A stretch of 64,000 nucleotides of DNA from Pseudorhizobium tarimense (GCF_022968135.1 NZ_JALJRA010000014.1:62001-126000); one strand, 5' to 3'. Shown: positions 11,027 through 22,618, counted from the first letter of the stretch. Numbers and translations: made by a program. Notes: generated by a model from the letters alone, not told the origin.

Positions 11027-11045
11027 CTTGTCGACCTTTTGGACC

Positions 11046-12335
11046 TCAGCGCTTGGAGACCGGAACGTAGTCGCGCTGCGGTGCGCCGGTGTAGAGCTGG
11101 CGCGGACGGCCGATGCGCTGCTGCGGGTCTTCGATCATCTCTGCCCACTGTGCGATCCAGCCGACGGTACGGGCGAGCGCGAAGAGTACGGTGAACATCG
11201 TGGTCGGGAAGCCCATCGCCTTCAGCGTGATGCCCGAATAGAAGTCGATGTTCGGGTAGAGCTTCTTCTCGATGAAGTATTCGTCGGTGAGCGCGATGCG
11301 CTCCAGCTCCATCGCGACCTGCAGCAGCGGGTCATCCTTGTGACCGAGCTCGCCCAGAACCTCGTGCGTGGTCTTCTGCATGATCTTCGCGCGCGGGTCG
11401 TAGTTCTTGTAGACGCGGTGACCGAAGCCCATCAGGCGGAACGGATCGTTCTTGTCCTTGGCGCGGGCGATGTACTCTGGGATACGATCGACCGAGCCGA
11501 TCTCGGAGAGCATGTTGAGTGCCGCTTCGTTGGCGCCGCCGTGTGCGGGGCCCCAGAGGCAGGCGATGCCGGCTGCGATGCAGGCGAACGGGTTTGCACC
11601 CGAGGAACCGGCCAGACGAACCGTCGAGGTGGACGCATTCTGTTCGTGGTCGGCGTGCAGGATGAAGATGCGGTCCATGGCGCGCGCCAGAACCGGGTTT
11701 ACCTGGTACTCCTCGCACGGCACAGCAAAGCACATGCGCAGGAAGTTCGAGGCGTAGTCGAGGTCGTTCTTCGGATAAACGAAGGGCTGACCGATATGGT
11801 ACTTGTAGGCCATCGCGGCGATCGTCGGCATCTTCGCAATCATGCGCAGCGATGCGACCATGCGCTGATGCGGATCAGTGATGTCGGTGGAGTCGTGGTA
11901 GAAGGCTGACAGCGCGCCGACGCAGCCGCACATGACGGCCATCGGATGCGCATCGCGGCGAAAGCCGGTGAAGAACCGGGACATCTGCTCGTGCACCATC
12001 GTGTGGTGCGTGACGCGGTAGTCGAAATCCTTCTTCTGTGCCGCCGTCGGCAGTTCGCCGTAGAGAAGCAGATAGCAGGTTTCGAGGAAATCGCCGTGCT
12101 CGGCAAGCTGCTCGATCGGGTAGCCGCGGTGTAGCAGGATACCTTCGTCGCCGTCGATAAAGGTGATCTTGGATTCGCAAGAGGCGGTCGAGGTGAAACC
12201 TGGATCGTAGGTGAAGGCGCCGGTCTCCTTGTAGAGGCTGCCGATGTCGATCACGTCCGGGCCGAGGGTTCCCGATTTGACAGCGAGGTCGACCTTGTTG
12301 TCACCCACTGCCAAGTTTGCGCTTTTATCCGTCAT
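11046..12335 (-). CDS. gltA: Citrate synthase
   Basis: Condenses oxaloacetate with acetyl-CoA at the entry of the TCA cycle; cytoplasmic. 429 residues, the type II hexameric length. The catalytic His regions are visible as [12 protein letters not shown] and [15 protein letters not shown], and the catalytic Asp in NIDFYSGI. I start at [10 protein letters not shown] (ATG at 12335) because a strong GGAGGATC lies just upstream; the frame continues to 12380 without support. Convergent with lpxB across a shared terminator. Confidence 0.97.
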   Translation of the reverse strand: MTDKSANLAVGDNKVDLAVKSGTLGPDVIDIGSLYKETGAFTYDPGFTSTASCESKITFIDGDEGILLHRGYPIEQLAEHGDFLETCYLLLYGELPTAAQKKDFDYRVTHHTMVHEQMSRFFTGFRRDAHPMAVMCGCVGALSAFYHDSTDITDPHQRMVASLRMIAKMPTIAAMAYKYHIGQPFVYPKNDLDYASNFLRMCFAVPCEEYQVNPVLARAMDRIFILHADHEQNASTSTVRLAGSSGANPFACIAAGIACLWGPAHGGANEAALNMLSEIGSVDRIPEYIARAKDKNDPFRLMGFGHRVYKNYDPRAKIMQKTTHEVLGELGHKDDPLLQVAMELERIALTDEYFIEKKLYPNIDFYSGITLKAMGFPTTMFTVLFALARTVGWIAQWAEMIEDPQQRIGRPRQLYTGAPQRDYVPVSKR

Positions 12336-12402
12336 GCTGATCCTCCAACCTGTTGGCGGCGTGGCGTCCCAAAACGCCACAAGAATTTAAGCGTAGGATG
12401 TA

Positions 12403-12430
12403 GCTATATGATCCGGCGGCTGCTGCCAAG
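12403..12430 (-). promoter_or_regulatory. Putative sigma-70 promoter for gltA
   Basis: On the minus strand, CTTGGC is followed after 16 bases by TATAGC, close to the alphaproteobacterial housekeeping consensus (CTTGAC and TATAAT-like). It lies about 70 bases upstream of the gltA ATG. Assigned by eye only. Confidence 0.35.
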
Positions 12431-12448
12431 CACTGCTGATGTCTAATT

Positions 12449-14032
12449 GTGCAACGCGGAAATCACCTTTGCCTCCGGCACTTGAATGCAGTTAAGAAAC
12501 AGTCACAGCGGCGGGACGAAGCTGGATGTTCCCGGCTGGCGACACAGGTTTGGGTTGCGTTTCAAGAGGCTCAGTTGCATGCTCGGGTAGTGGAGCCGGG
12601 GCCGCCGCCGATGCCGCAGGGCAATGTGGTCGTTGAGAAAACAGATCCGGCCGCGGCGTCATCGCTCGGGCTGGAGAAGTTTCCGCTGCCTGCTCCAGAC
12701 GAGGCCGGCCGCTATGTGCTCCAGCATCGTCCGCAGCCGCCCGACCTAGCTCCGTCAGCTTAGCTCGATCCTTGATGCATGGATCTTCCATGTCGGTGGA
12801 TCGGCTCCGGGTTCTTTTCGAGGCCGAGGCGGCCTTTGGGCATACTTCTTGTTGGTGCCGGTTCTGGTCGCCGCCGGTGCCGTCACCTGGTTTTCGCTAC
12901 CCGTCGAGCCTCCGGCGGTCTTCATGCTGATGGTCTTTGGCTTGCTTTCGCTCAGCTGCTTCTCCGCCCACTGGATGAGAGGCTATGCGCCTCCCTTCGG
13001 CGTCGGGGCCGCTCTTTTTCTCGCTGGAGCCGTACTGCGCAGGTTGCGACTTCGCGGGCAGGAACAATCCTCTTGAACGGACCGGTGCCGACGATGATGG
13101 CGGGCGAGGTCGAGCGAAGGGAAGCAGCAGGCGAGGGCCGCTGGCCCTATCCCTAAAATGCGGCACACCTTCGAGCCGCCGCTAAAGCGGCCGCCGGAGC
13201 ATGTCGTACTGCTGGTCCGCTCGGACTGCATACCATTTGATGCAGGGACACCCTCCGCGGCCGGGCGAGATTGTCGCCGCCATCCGGTCCCGCACTTCCC
13301 GGGCTGAATGACTTTGCCTTCAGCGCATTTTTCGACAGGATCGGTGCGGTCGGCTTCCTCTACGGAGCCCCGGCGCAAATAGAGGCGCCGGAACTGAGTT
13401 GGTACGAGCAGAAAAAGCCACCGCCCGACATCCTCATATCGGATGACGGTGCGCTGGTTGCCCTCGTTGGACCAGCCGCGGCCACCAACCGCGCCCGCCC
13501 GCCTTCCTTCATCTGCGATCAGTGGCAGCGCGCTCATTGGCTCGCTACGCCGCTTCCTTCAGCTGTGTCGCCGGGTGGTGACGGTCCGCTCCTGCCGAAA
13601 GATCGGTGACAGGTACTCGAACCGCAGCAATTGACGGCACTAAGAAAGGCGATGGCGCAAGACCTCGCGGCGGCAGGGGAACCTCCGGGTGGTTTCACCT
13701 GTCGCAAGAGCTTGTGGTGCGTCGCCAAAACGAAGGAGGGGGTGAAGCCCGCGAGCGTCGAAGACAGTCGCATCACGGGCCTCGGCTGCGACCTTGCCGG
13801 TCTCCTTGTTACATGGCGTGCTCGGTTCGAGGAGTGCCGCTCCGGCGCTCTGCTGGTCTCCGGCAACGCGTTGCGCAAGACCGGTGCCCTTGAGATCAGC
13901 CTCGGCGGCAGCACAAACCCTTCACGATGGAACGCCAACGCGGCCATTGCCGGAGCGAGACGGCCTTGGACCGAACATCGCCTCTATGACTGGCGCAGCG
14001 ACCGCGCCGAAGAGCGATCCCTATGTCGCTGA
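12449..14032 (+). pseudogene. comEC: comEC/rec2 DNA-uptake channel gene, decayed and internally deleted
   Basis: ComEC is the inner-membrane channel for DNA uptake, normally 700-800 residues. Here recognisable pieces lie in several frames. A proline-rich N-terminus (LEKFPLPAPDEAGRY) is in frame 2. Then come the first membrane helices in frame 3 (AYFLLVPVLVAAGAVTWFSL, 12840 on), a GEVERREAAGEGRW piece near 13105, and KRPPEHVVLLVRS near 13190. The OB-fold segment LSPPSGPALPGLNDFAFSAF starts at 13271. This passes directly into C-terminal sequence (KPPPDILISDDGALVALVG, 13415 on), an in-frame TGA at 13607, and the tail to WTEHRLYDWRS. The competence membrane domain and the metallo-lactamase metal motifs are absent. 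Several frameshifts plus an internal deletion make it non-functional. Confidence 0.82.
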
Positions 14033-14041
14033 CGCGCCTGA

Positions 14042-14761
14042 TCAGTGGTAGCGGCGAATGAGGCCGACCAGCTTGCCCTGGACCTTCACGCGGTCCGCCG
14101 GCAGGATGCGTGTTTCATAGGCGGGGTTTGCGGCTTCCAACGCAATCGAGGCGCCACGGCGACGGAAGCGTTTCAAGGTCGCCTCTTCGTCGTCCACCAG
14201 TGCCACGATGATGTCGCCCGGGCCGGCCGTCTGCCCGTTGCGAATGATGACCGTATCGCCGTCGAGGATCCCGGCTTCGATCATCGAATCGCCCTTCACC
14301 TCCAGCGCATAATGCTCGCCGGCACCCAGCATTTCCGTAGGAACGGCAATGTCATGCGTGTTGTTTTGGATAGCCGAGATCGGCACGCCGGCCGCGATAC
14401 GACCCATGACGGGAACCGTGGTGCTGGTGCCCTCGTCGTTGGCGGCAGCCTTCACCGGCGCGGCCGGTGCGGGCTTCGGCTTGCCCAGGCTGCCTTCGAT
14501 GACGCTCGGGGAAAATCCGCGGCGCGGTTGCAGGCTGCTCGTATAGGCCTCGGGGAGCTTGATGACTTCCAGCGCACGCGCCCGGTTCGGAAGGCGACGG
14601 ATGAATCCGCGCTCCTCCAGTGCCGTGATCAGCCGGTGAATGCCCGACTTGGAGGCGAGGTCAAGCGCGTCCTTCATCTCGTCGAAGGAGGGCGGCACGC
14701 CCGATTCCTTCATCCGCTCGTGAATGAAGAGAAGCAGTTCCTGCTGTTTGCGCGTGAGCAT
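14042..14761 (-). CDS. lexA: LexA SOS repressor
   Basis: Represses DNA-damage genes and self-cleaves when RecA is activated. 239 residues: N-terminal winged helix (1-65, [17 protein letters not shown]), linker, and S24-peptidase domain. The cleavage bond is Ala124-Gly125 in RIAAGVPI; the catalytic dyad is Ser159 (KGDSM) and Lys197 (EATLKRF). The length is typical of the long alphaproteobacterial form. ATG 14761 matches the family start; an 18-codon upstream extension overlaps the operator region. Its 3' end meets the comEC remnant. Confidence 0.96.
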   Translation of the reverse strand: MLTRKQQELLLFIHERMKESGVPPSFDEMKDALDLASKSGIHRLITALEERGFIRRLPNRARALEVIKLPEAYTSSLQPRRGFSPSVIEGSLGKPKPAPAAPVKAAANDEGTSTTVPVMGRIAAGVPISAIQNNTHDIAVPTEMLGAGEHYALEVKGDSMIEAGILDGDTVIIRNGQTAGPGDIIVALVDDEEATLKRFRRRGASIALEAANPAYETRILPADRVKVQGKLVGLIRRYH

Positions 14762-14791
14762 CCGGGCCCCTTTTGAGGTGAAACAAATACG

Positions 14792-14821
14792 GAACAGAAT
14801 GTATCTGTTCCACATGTGTTC
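14792..14821. promoter_or_regulatory. LexA operator (SOS box) upstream of lexA
   Basis: GTTC-N7-GTTC at 14807-14821 (GAAC-N7-GAAC on the lexA strand) is the alphaproteobacterial LexA site. Just beside it, GAAC at 14792 and GTTC at 14807 form a palindrome with an 11-base spacer, giving three half-sites in 30 bases. It lies 31-60 bases upstream of the lexA ATG and implies autoregulation. The divergent VOC gene starts about 90 bases away and could also be affected. Confidence 0.75.
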
Positions 14822-14913
14822 CGCAAGGGTTAAAATTTTCGTGCAACGGCGTGAATGCTCGGCCAGAAAGGCAGCCTCAGGCGCTCCCGCTAGCCTGCCG
14901 TGGAGGAATGTCT

Positions 14914-15783
14914 ATGAACATGCGCATCATCGATCACCTGGTCATGCCCGTGGAGGGGCTGTCGCAGGCGCGCGCCGCGCTCCAGCGACTGGGGTTCATG
15001 GTCGCCGCGGATGCACGCCATCCGTTCGGTAGTGAGAATGCATGCGTTTTCCTGGAAGATGGCGCCTATCTTGAGCCACTCGCGATCGGCGACCCCGATG
15101 CCTATGCCCGATCAGCGGACGCCGGCAACGTCTTCACCGGCCGCGACCGGCAATTGCGTGGCATCTTCCCGAAAGGCGGTTTGTCCGCCGTAGTGTTGGC
15201 GACAGATGATGCCTTCGCGGAAGACGCCGCCTATCGCGCAAGAGGCGTGTCTGCCGGAGAGATCTTAGAGTTTTCACGAAAGCTGGCGCTGCCGGCCGGC
15301 GGCGAGGTCACGGCCAGTTTCCGGCTGGCATTCGCCGCAGATCACGCTTCGCCGGCGTTCTTCATGTTTTCCTGTCAGCGGATCAACGTGCTTCCCCGCG
15401 AGATTGGCGCGCTGGCCCAACATGCAAACAGCGTGTCTGGTCTGCGTGAGGTCGTTCTGTCTGCAGACCGTCTTGCTGAAGCATGTCACTTGCTGGAGAC
15501 GGTGTTGGCAACGGAGGGAAGGCGCGAGGGCAACTCTGTCGTGTATGATACCCGCAGCGGCATTGTTCGGGTCATCGAGGATCCGATGTCGACTGGGCCG
15601 GCAACGGCGAAGCGGGGTGCCATGCAGGACCTCCGTGGTCGTTCCGTGGTCTTTTCCGTCACCGATCTCGCCGTGACAGCGAGTGTGCTTGCTGCTAATG
15701 ACGTGCCGTTCTTGCGCCAGGACAATCGCCTGGTCGTGGCGAATGCCACTGGGCAAGACGTGTTGTTTGCCTTCGAGGAGTGA
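14914..15783 (+). CDS. VOC/glyoxalase-fold protein of unknown substrate
   Basis: 289 residues with two halves that resemble vicinal-oxygen-chelate modules ([20 protein letters not shown] at the N-terminus; a second unit from about residue 165, [19 protein letters not shown]). It is like the glyoxalase-like domain (Glyoxalase_3) proteins common in rhizobia; none of these clues fixes a substrate. ATG 14914 is chosen because GGAGGA lies 7 bases upstream; ATG 14908 touches that site. It is divergent from lexA and ends 4 bases before kdsA, so it is probably cotranscribed with kdsA. Confidence 0.75.
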   Translation: MNMRIIDHLVMPVEGLSQARAALQRLGFMVAADARHPFGSENACVFLEDGAYLEPLAIGDPDAYARSADAGNVFTGRDRQLRGIFPKGGLSAVVLATDDAFAEDAAYRARGVSAGEILEFSRKLALPAGGEVTASFRLAFAADHASPAFFMFSCQRINVLPREIGALAQHANSVSGLREVVLSADRLAEACHLLETVLATEGRREGNSVVYDTRSGIVRVIEDPMSTGPATAKRGAMQDLRGRSVVFSVTDLAVTASVLAANDVPFLRQDNRLVVANATGQDVLFAFEE

Positions 15784-15787
15784 AGCG

Positions 15788-16636
15788 ATGAGCATGAGCC
15801 CCAATTCCGAAGTCCACGTCGGCGAGGGCGAGGGCCGTGTGCTCTTTTCGCAGAAAGGCCGCTTCTCCCTGATTGCAGGCCCCTGCCAGATGGAGAGCCG
15901 CGACCACGCCTTCATGATCGCCGGCACCATGAAGGAGCTCTGCGCGAAGCTCGGCATCGGGCTCGTCTACAAATCTTCCTTCGACAAGGCCAACAGAACT
16001 TCGATTGCCGGCAAGCGCGGTATCGGGCTCGAGAAGGCGATGGAGGTTTTCACCGACCTCAAGAAGGAGTTCGGCTTCCCGGTGCTGACGGACATCCACA
16101 CGGAAGAGCAGTGTGCGCTGGTGGCGCCCACCGTCGACATCCTACAGATTCCGGCCTTCCTAAGCCGCCAGACAGATCTGTTGGTCGCAGCCGCCAGGAC
16201 GGGGCGCGCCATCAACGTCAAGAAGGGCCAGTTCCTCGCACCCTGGGACATGAAGAACGTCCTGGCGAAGATTACCGAGAGCGGCAACCCGAACGTGCTC
16301 CTCTGCGAGCGCGGCGCCTCCTTCGGCTACAATACGCTTGTCTCCGACATGCGCTCTCTGCCGATCATGGCCGCGATGGGTTCGCCCGTCGTCTTCGATG
16401 CGACTCACTCGGTGCAGCAGCCGGGCGGGCAGGGCGGCTCCACCGGCGGACAGCGCGAGTTCGTCGAGACGCTCGCGCGTGCCGCCGTCGCCGTCGGCGT
16501 TGCCGGCCTCTTCATCGAGACGCATGAGGACCCGGATAACGCGCCGTCCGACGGGCCGAATATGGTGCATCTGAAGGACATGCCGCGGCTTATGGAGAAG
16601 CTGCTCGCTTACGATGCCGTGACCAAGGGCGCTTAA
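15788..16636 (+). CDS. kdsA: 3-deoxy-8-phosphooctulonate synthase (Kdo-8-P synthase)
   Basis: Condenses arabinose 5-phosphate with phosphoenolpyruvate to Kdo-8-phosphate for the LPS inner core. 282 residues, TIM barrel. Conserved stretches: [13 protein letters not shown] (residues about 27-39), [36 protein letters not shown] and [15 protein letters not shown] 15788 begins [10 protein letters not shown]; an apparent upstream extension belongs to another frame of the VOC gene. eno follows after 85 bases. Confidence 0.95.
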   Translation: MSMSPNSEVHVGEGEGRVLFSQKGRFSLIAGPCQMESRDHAFMIAGTMKELCAKLGIGLVYKSSFDKANRTSIAGKRGIGLEKAMEVFTDLKKEFGFPVLTDIHTEEQCALVAPTVDILQIPAFLSRQTDLLVAAARTGRAINVKKGQFLAPWDMKNVLAKITESGNPNVLLCERGASFGYNTLVSDMRSLPIMAAMGSPVVFDATHSVQQPGGQGGSTGGQREFVETLARAAVAVGVAGLFIETHEDPDNAPSDGPNMVHLKDMPRLMEKLLAYDAVTKGA

Positions 16637-16652
16637 GGCGCCGCATTTGTAA

Positions 16653-17996
<1,344 letters not shown>

Positions 17997-18022
17997 GGCA
18001 ACTCTTTCAGCGATTGGTTTGG

Positions 18023-18047
18023 AAAGCCCGGTTCTGCCGGGCTTTTT
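18023..18047 (+). terminator. Intrinsic terminator after eno
   Basis: AAAGCCCGG, loop TTCTG, CCGGGCTTT followed by further T residues; 27 bases after the eno stop. A good stem with a T-tract. Confidence 0.88.
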
Positions 18048-18129
18048 CATATCCGGTCTGGTCAACCATTGCTTAAGCAAGTTCTGCGAGTTTGAAGCGT
18101 CGTAATGGGTTACAGGGATGTCGCTGGGC

Positions 18130-18447
18130 ATGTGGACCAAGCATCACAAGGAAAGAAAACTCGGTCGCTTCGTTCTACCGCTCATCACTGTCGCCTTCCT
18201 CTCCTATTTCGGCTACCATTCGCTGCATGGCGAGCTTGGTCTCGTGGCGACGGAGAAATTCGAGCGCCAGCGGCTCGATCGGCTGGCGGAGCTTGAGGTG
18301 CTGACTGAGAAGCGCGAGGCGCTCGAGCGCCAGGTTCAGCTGCTAAGCGACGGATCCCTCGAAAAGGACATGCTGGACGAGATCGCCCGCTACCAGCTGA
18401 ACGTCTCCCGCGAAGACGAAATCGTCATATTCAACAACTACTTCTAG
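18130..18447 (+). CDS. ftsB: FtsB/DivIC-like septum formation initiator
   Basis: Small bitopic divisome protein that bridges FtsQ/FtsL. 105 residues: short basic cytoplasmic N-terminus (MWTKHHKERKLGR), one membrane helix (about 13-30, FVLPLITVAFLSYFGYHSL), then a long charged coiled coil (ERQRLDRLAELEVLTEKREA) and an acidic end typical of DivIC (DEIARYQLNVSREDE). ATG 18130 matches relatives starting MWT; ATG 18118 in frame would add four residues. It lies between eno and pdhA, as in Sinorhizobium. Confidence 0.85.
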   Translation: MWTKHHKERKLGRFVLPLITVAFLSYFGYHSLHGELGLVATEKFERQRLDRLAELEVLTEKREALERQVQLLSDGSLEKDMLDEIARYQLNVSREDEIVIFNNYF

Positions 18448-18598
18448 ATTAACTGGATTCGAGTTAAACTAACTTTCGTTAACGATATCATAGGCTTGAG
18501 CGGAATGCGTGCCATGCATTTATGGCATTGCTGGGGTGCTGTTTCTTCCCTATGGTGGCGCTCACAAATGACACAATGCAGCACAAAGGGAGGGATGA

Positions 18599-19645
18599 AT
18601 GGCGCCGACCAAGACCGCGTCTGTATCCGGCCGCAAATCCGCGGCAAAGCCTGCAAAGAAGGACTTCAACGGCGGAACGATCGCCGAATTTGACAAGCAG
18701 CAGGAGCTCCAGGCTTACCGCGACATGCTGCTTATCCGTCGTTTCGAGGAAAAGGCCGGTCAGCTTTACGGCATGGGCTTCATCGGCGGCTTCTGTCACC
18801 TCTATATCGGCCAGGAAGCGGTCGTCGTCGGCATGCAGATGTCGCTGAAGGAAGGTGATCAGGTTATTACCGGCTATCGCGACCACGGCCATATGCTGGC
18901 AACCGGCATGAGCGCCCGTGGTGTCATGGCCGAGTTGACGGGGCGCAGGGGCGGCTATTCCAAGGGGAAGGGCGGTTCCATGCACATGTTCTCCAAGGAA
19001 AAGCAGTTCTACGGCGGCCACGGCATCGTCGGCGCCCAGGTTTCTCTCGGAACCGGCCTCGCCTTTGCCAACAAGTACCGCGGCAATGACAGCATCTCGA
19101 CCGCCTATTTCGGCGACGGCGCTGCCAATCAGGGCCAGGTCTATGAAAGCTTCAACATGGCGCAGCTCTGGAAGTTGCCGATCGTCTACGTGATCGAGAA
19201 CAACCGCTACGCCATGGGCACCTCCGTCTCGCGCGCCTCCGCCCAGACCGATTTCTCCCAGCGCGGCGCCTCCTTTGGTATTCCTGGCTTCCAGGTCGAC
19301 GGCATGGATGTCCGCGCCGTCAAGGCCGCGGGCGACGAGGCGGCAGAGCATTGCCGCTCCGGCAAAGGGCCGATCATTCTAGAAATGCTGACCTACCGCT
19401 ATCGCGGTCACTCCATGTCCGACCCGGCGAAGTACCGCTCCAAGGACGAAGTGCAAAAGATGCGTTCGGAGCACGACCCGATCGAGCAGGTGAAGAATCG
19501 CCTGTTGGAAAAGCATTGGGCCACGGAAGAAGAGCTGAAGGCAATCGACAAGGACGTCCGCGACGTCGTCTCCGACTCGGCAGATTTTGCCCAGTCCGAT
19601 CCGGAGCCGGATACCTCCGAGCTCTACACCGATATTCTGCTCTGA
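18599..19645 (+). CDS. pdhA: Pyruvate dehydrogenase E1 component, alpha subunit
   Basis: Thiamine-diphosphate half of E1, decarboxylating pyruvate and passing the acetyl group to the lipoyl arm of E2. 348 residues. Visible: [32 protein letters not shown], the TPP motif [30 protein letters not shown] and [15 protein letters not shown] (phosphorylation-loop region in homologues). The start ATG 18599 follows AAAGGGAGGG. First gene of pdhA-pdhB-pdhC, with pdhB 19 bases downstream. Confidence 0.96.
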   Translation: MAPTKTASVSGRKSAAKPAKKDFNGGTIAEFDKQQELQAYRDMLLIRRFEEKAGQLYGMGFIGGFCHLYIGQEAVVVGMQMSLKEGDQVITGYRDHGHMLATGMSARGVMAELTGRRGGYSKGKGGSMHMFSKEKQFYGGHGIVGAQVSLGTGLAFANKYRGNDSISTAYFGDGAANQGQVYESFNMAQLWKLPIVYVIENNRYAMGTSVSRASAQTDFSQRGASFGIPGFQVDGMDVRAVKAAGDEAAEHCRSGKGPIILEMLTYRYRGHSMSDPAKYRSKDEVQKMRSEHDPIEQVKNRLLEKHWATEEELKAIDKDVRDVVSDSADFAQSDPEPDTSELYTDILL

Positions 19646-19664
19646 TCCGGGGAGGGACACTAGA

Positions 19665-21095
19665 ATGCCAATTGATATCCTTATGCCCGCCCTTTCCCCG
19701 ACCATGGAGGAGGGCACCCTCAGCAAGTGGCTGAAGAAGGAAGGTGACCAGGTCACCTCCGGTGACGTCATTGCCGAAATCGAAACCGACAAGGCGACGA
19801 TGGAAGTCGAAGCCGTCGACGAAGGCGTGATCGGCAAGCTGCTGATCGATGCCGGTACCGAAAACGTCAAGGTCAACACGCCGATTGCCGTCCTTCTGCA
19901 GGAGGGCGAACACGCCGATTCCATTTCGGCGGAAAAGCCCGCTCAGCCTGAGGCGGCGAAGGCCGATGCCGATACGCCGGCCGCGACCTCGGACGCCGCA
20001 GGCGGCAAGGCACGCGAAGCCAAGGACGAACCGGCTTCCTCCGCCGACAACAAGGTCCCGGCCCAGCCGAAGATCGACGTCGCTGCCGATCCGGACATTC
20101 CAGAAGGCACGGAAATGGTGTCTACCACCGTCCGCGAAGCGTTGCGTGACGCGATGGCTGAAGAAATGCGCCGCGACGAGACCGTCTTCGTCATGGGCGA
20201 GGAAGTTGCCGAATACCAGGGCGCCTACAAGGTCACTCAGGGTCTGCTGCAGGAGTTTGGCGCCCGCCGTGTAGTCGATACCCCGATCACCGAGCACGGC
20301 TTTGCCGGGGTCGGCGTTGGTGCCGCAATGGCGGGCCTCCGTCCGATCGTCGAGTTCATGACTTTCAACTTCGCCATGCAGGCGATCGACCAGATCATCA
20401 ATTCGGCGGCCAAGACGCTCTACATGTCCGGCGGCCAAATGGGCGCGCCCATGGTCTTCCGCGGCCCGAATGGTGCCGCCGCCCGCGTGGCTGCTCAGCA
20501 CAGCCAGGATTATGCTGCCTGGTATTCCAGCATTCCCGGCCTCAAGGTCGTCATGCCTTACACGGCAGCCGATGCGAAGGGCCTGCTAAAGGCCGCGATC
20601 CGCGACCCGAACCCGGTGATCTTCCTCGAAAACGAGATCCTCTACGGTCAGTCGTTCGACGTGCCGAAGCTGGATGATTTTGTCTTGCCAATCGGCAAGG
20701 CCCGCATCCACAAGCAGGGCAAGGATGCGACCATCGTCTCCTTCGGCATCGGCATGACCTATGCCACCAAGGCGGTCGCGGAGCTGGAGAAGGAAGGCAT
20801 CGACGTCGAACTGATCGATCTTCGTACGATCCGCCCAATGGACCTGCCGACCGTCATTGAATCGGTCAAGAAGACCGGCCGTCTGGTCACCGTCGAGGAA
20901 GGATACCCGCAGAACTCGGTCGGCACCGAAATCGCCACCCGCGTCATGCAGCAGGCCTTCGACTATCTCGATGCGCCGATCCTGACGATCGCAGGCAAGG
21001 ACGTGCCGATGCCTTACGCCGCCAACCTCGAGAAGCTGGCCCTGCCGAATGTCGGCGAGGTCGTTCAGGCGGTGAAGACCGTCTGCTACAAGTAA
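19665..21095 (+). CDS. pdhB: Pyruvate dehydrogenase E1 component, beta subunit with N-terminal lipoyl domain
   Basis: Partner of PdhA. The 476-residue protein has an N-terminal lipoyl domain (1-80, lipoyl lysine 43 in IETDKATME), an Ala/Pro/Glu-rich swinging linker (80-145), then the transketolase-like domain ([55 protein letters not shown]) and its C-terminal domain. The extra lipoyl domain on E1beta is a known alphaproteobacterial trait. ATG 19665 follows GGGGAGGG. 12 bases separate it from pdhC. Confidence 0.96.
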   Translation: MPIDILMPALSPTMEEGTLSKWLKKEGDQVTSGDVIAEIETDKATMEVEAVDEGVIGKLLIDAGTENVKVNTPIAVLLQEGEHADSISAEKPAQPEAAKADADTPAATSDAAGGKAREAKDEPASSADNKVPAQPKIDVAADPDIPEGTEMVSTTVREALRDAMAEEMRRDETVFVMGEEVAEYQGAYKVTQGLLQEFGARRVVDTPITEHGFAGVGVGAAMAGLRPIVEFMTFNFAMQAIDQIINSAAKTLYMSGGQMGAPMVFRGPNGAAARVAAQHSQDYAAWYSSIPGLKVVMPYTAADAKGLLKAAIRDPNPVIFLENEILYGQSFDVPKLDDFVLPIGKARIHKQGKDATIVSFGIGMTYATKAVAELEKEGIDVELIDLRTIRPMDLPTVIESVKKTGRLVTVEEGYPQNSVGTEIATRVMQQAFDYLDAPILTIAGKDVPMPYAANLEKLALPNVGEVVQAVKTVCYK

Positions 21096-21107
21096 GGGAG
21101 GGCGCAG

Positions 21108-22484
21108 ATGCCGATCAACATCACCATGCCCGCCCTCTCGCCGACGATGGAAGAGGGCAACCTGGCGAAGTGGCTGGTCAAGGAGGGCGACAAGGTCGCT
21201 CCCGGCGACGTCATTGCCGAGATCGAAACAGACAAGGCGACCATGGAAGTGGAAGCCGTCGATGAAGGCACGGTGGCGAAGATCGTCGTTGCGGCCGGCA
21301 CCGAAGCCGTCAAGGTCAATGCACTGATTGCCATTCTCGCCGGTGAAGGCGAGGACGTGAAGGAGGCCGCTGCCTCCGGCGGCGCATCTGCAGACGCAAC
21401 CGAGCCTGCCGCCGCTCCGGCGGAAGCCAAGCAGGACGCGCCGAAAGTCGAGCCTGCCAGGCCGCAAGCCGAGCAGCCGGTGGCCGATACGCCGCCTGCA
21501 CCCTCGACGCCTGCACCGAAATCCTCCTCGGGCGATCGGATCTTCGCGTCGCCGCTGGCACGTCGCCTCGCCAAGGAGGCTGGTCTCGACCTTTCCGCTG
21601 TCACGGGCTCTGGCCCGCGTGGTCGCGTGGTGAAGGCGGACGTGGAAAAGGCAACCGCCTCCGGCACCGGCAAGGCAGCGCCGGCGGCAGCCACCGCAGC
21701 ACCCCAGGCCACCGCGCCCGCGATGGCCAAGGGTGCGGGCGACGACGCGGTACTGCGCCTCTTCCAAGAGGGGTCCTACGAGCTTCTGCCGCATGACGGC
21801 ATGCGCAAGACGATCGCCTCGCGCCTGCTTGAATCGCACCAGACGGTGCCGTCCTATTTCGTCTCGATGGATTGTGAGCTCGACGCGTTGCTGAAGCTGC
21901 GCTCCGAGATCAACAAGTCGGCGCCGATGCGCAACACGGAGAAGGGCGAAGTCCCGGTATTCAAGCTCTCGGTCAACGACTTCATCATCAAGGCGATGGC
22001 TCTGGCCCTGCGCGACGTTCCGGCAGCGAACGCCTCCTGGACCTCGACGGCCCGGCTGATGCACAAGCACTCCGATGTTGGCGTTGCCGTCGCCATTCCC
22101 GATGGCCTGATCACACCGATCATCAAGAAGGCGGAAACGAAGACGCTGTCCACCATCTCCAACGAGATGAAGGACCTCGCGCGCCGCGCGCGTGACAAGA
22201 AGCTGAAGCCGGAAGAATACCAGGGCGGCACGACCGCCGTGTCTAACCTGGGCATGTTCGGCGTCGCCAACTTCACATCGATCATCAACCCGCCGCATGC
22301 CTCGATCGTCTCGATCGGTGCCGGCGTCGAGAAGCCGGTGGTTAAGAACGGCGAGATCAAGGTGGCAACGGTGATGACGGCAACGTTCGCCTTCGACCAC
22401 CGCGTCATCGATGGAGCGCTCGGTGCCGAACTCGCCGCAGCCTTCAAGCGCCACGTCGAGAACCCGATGGGCATGCTTGTTTAG
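21108..22484 (+). CDS. pdhC: Pyruvate dehydrogenase E2 (dihydrolipoamide acetyltransferase)
   Basis: Core of the complex, moving acetyl groups to CoA. 458 residues: lipoyl domain (1-80, lipoyl Lys43), Ala/Pro linker, peripheral subunit-binding domain (about 142-178, IFASPLARRLAKEAG), second linker, and the catalytic domain (about 225-458) ending with FDHRVIDGALGAELA, which holds the catalytic His and Asp. The first 45 residues are nearly identical to those of PdhB, pointing to domain duplication or gene conversion. A hairpin follows the stop. Confidence 0.96.
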   Translation: MPINITMPALSPTMEEGNLAKWLVKEGDKVAPGDVIAEIETDKATMEVEAVDEGTVAKIVVAAGTEAVKVNALIAILAGEGEDVKEAAASGGASADATEPAAAPAEAKQDAPKVEPARPQAEQPVADTPPAPSTPAPKSSSGDRIFASPLARRLAKEAGLDLSAVTGSGPRGRVVKADVEKATASGTGKAAPAAATAAPQATAPAMAKGAGDDAVLRLFQEGSYELLPHDGMRKTIASRLLESHQTVPSYFVSMDCELDALLKLRSEINKSAPMRNTEKGEVPVFKLSVNDFIIKAMALALRDVPAANASWTSTARLMHKHSDVGVAVAIPDGLITPIIKKAETKTLSTISNEMKDLARRARDKKLKPEEYQGGTTAVSNLGMFGVANFTSIINPPHASIVSIGAGVEKPVVKNGEIKVATVMTATFAFDHRVIDGALGAELAAAFKRHVENPMGMLV

Positions 22485-22492
22485 CGATCTTT

Positions 22493-22513
22493 CCCTCCCC
22501 TTCACGGGGAGGG
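22493..22513 (+). terminator. GC-rich hairpin after pdhC
   Basis: CCCTCCCC, loop TTCAC, GGGGAGGG: perfect 8-base stem 8 bases after the pdhC stop. There is no clear T-run, so it could equally be one copy of a palindromic intergenic repeat acting as an mRNA 3' end. Confidence 0.55.
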
Positions 22514-22618
22514 TCTACCGCTTCACGCCGGAGTGGTCTGATCGTGACTTTTGATGCGATGATCTCCATATCGCGCGTGAGTTGAAGACAGAGCTCCTCA
22601 AGGAGCGTCAGATGGACG

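Noticed and set aside
20586-22505. Minus-strand ORF of 639 codons across pdhB/pdhC
   Set aside because: It is the mirror frame of high-G+C coding sequence with clear lipoyl and acetyltransferase domains on the plus strand; composition is Arg/Asp/His-rich with no motif.
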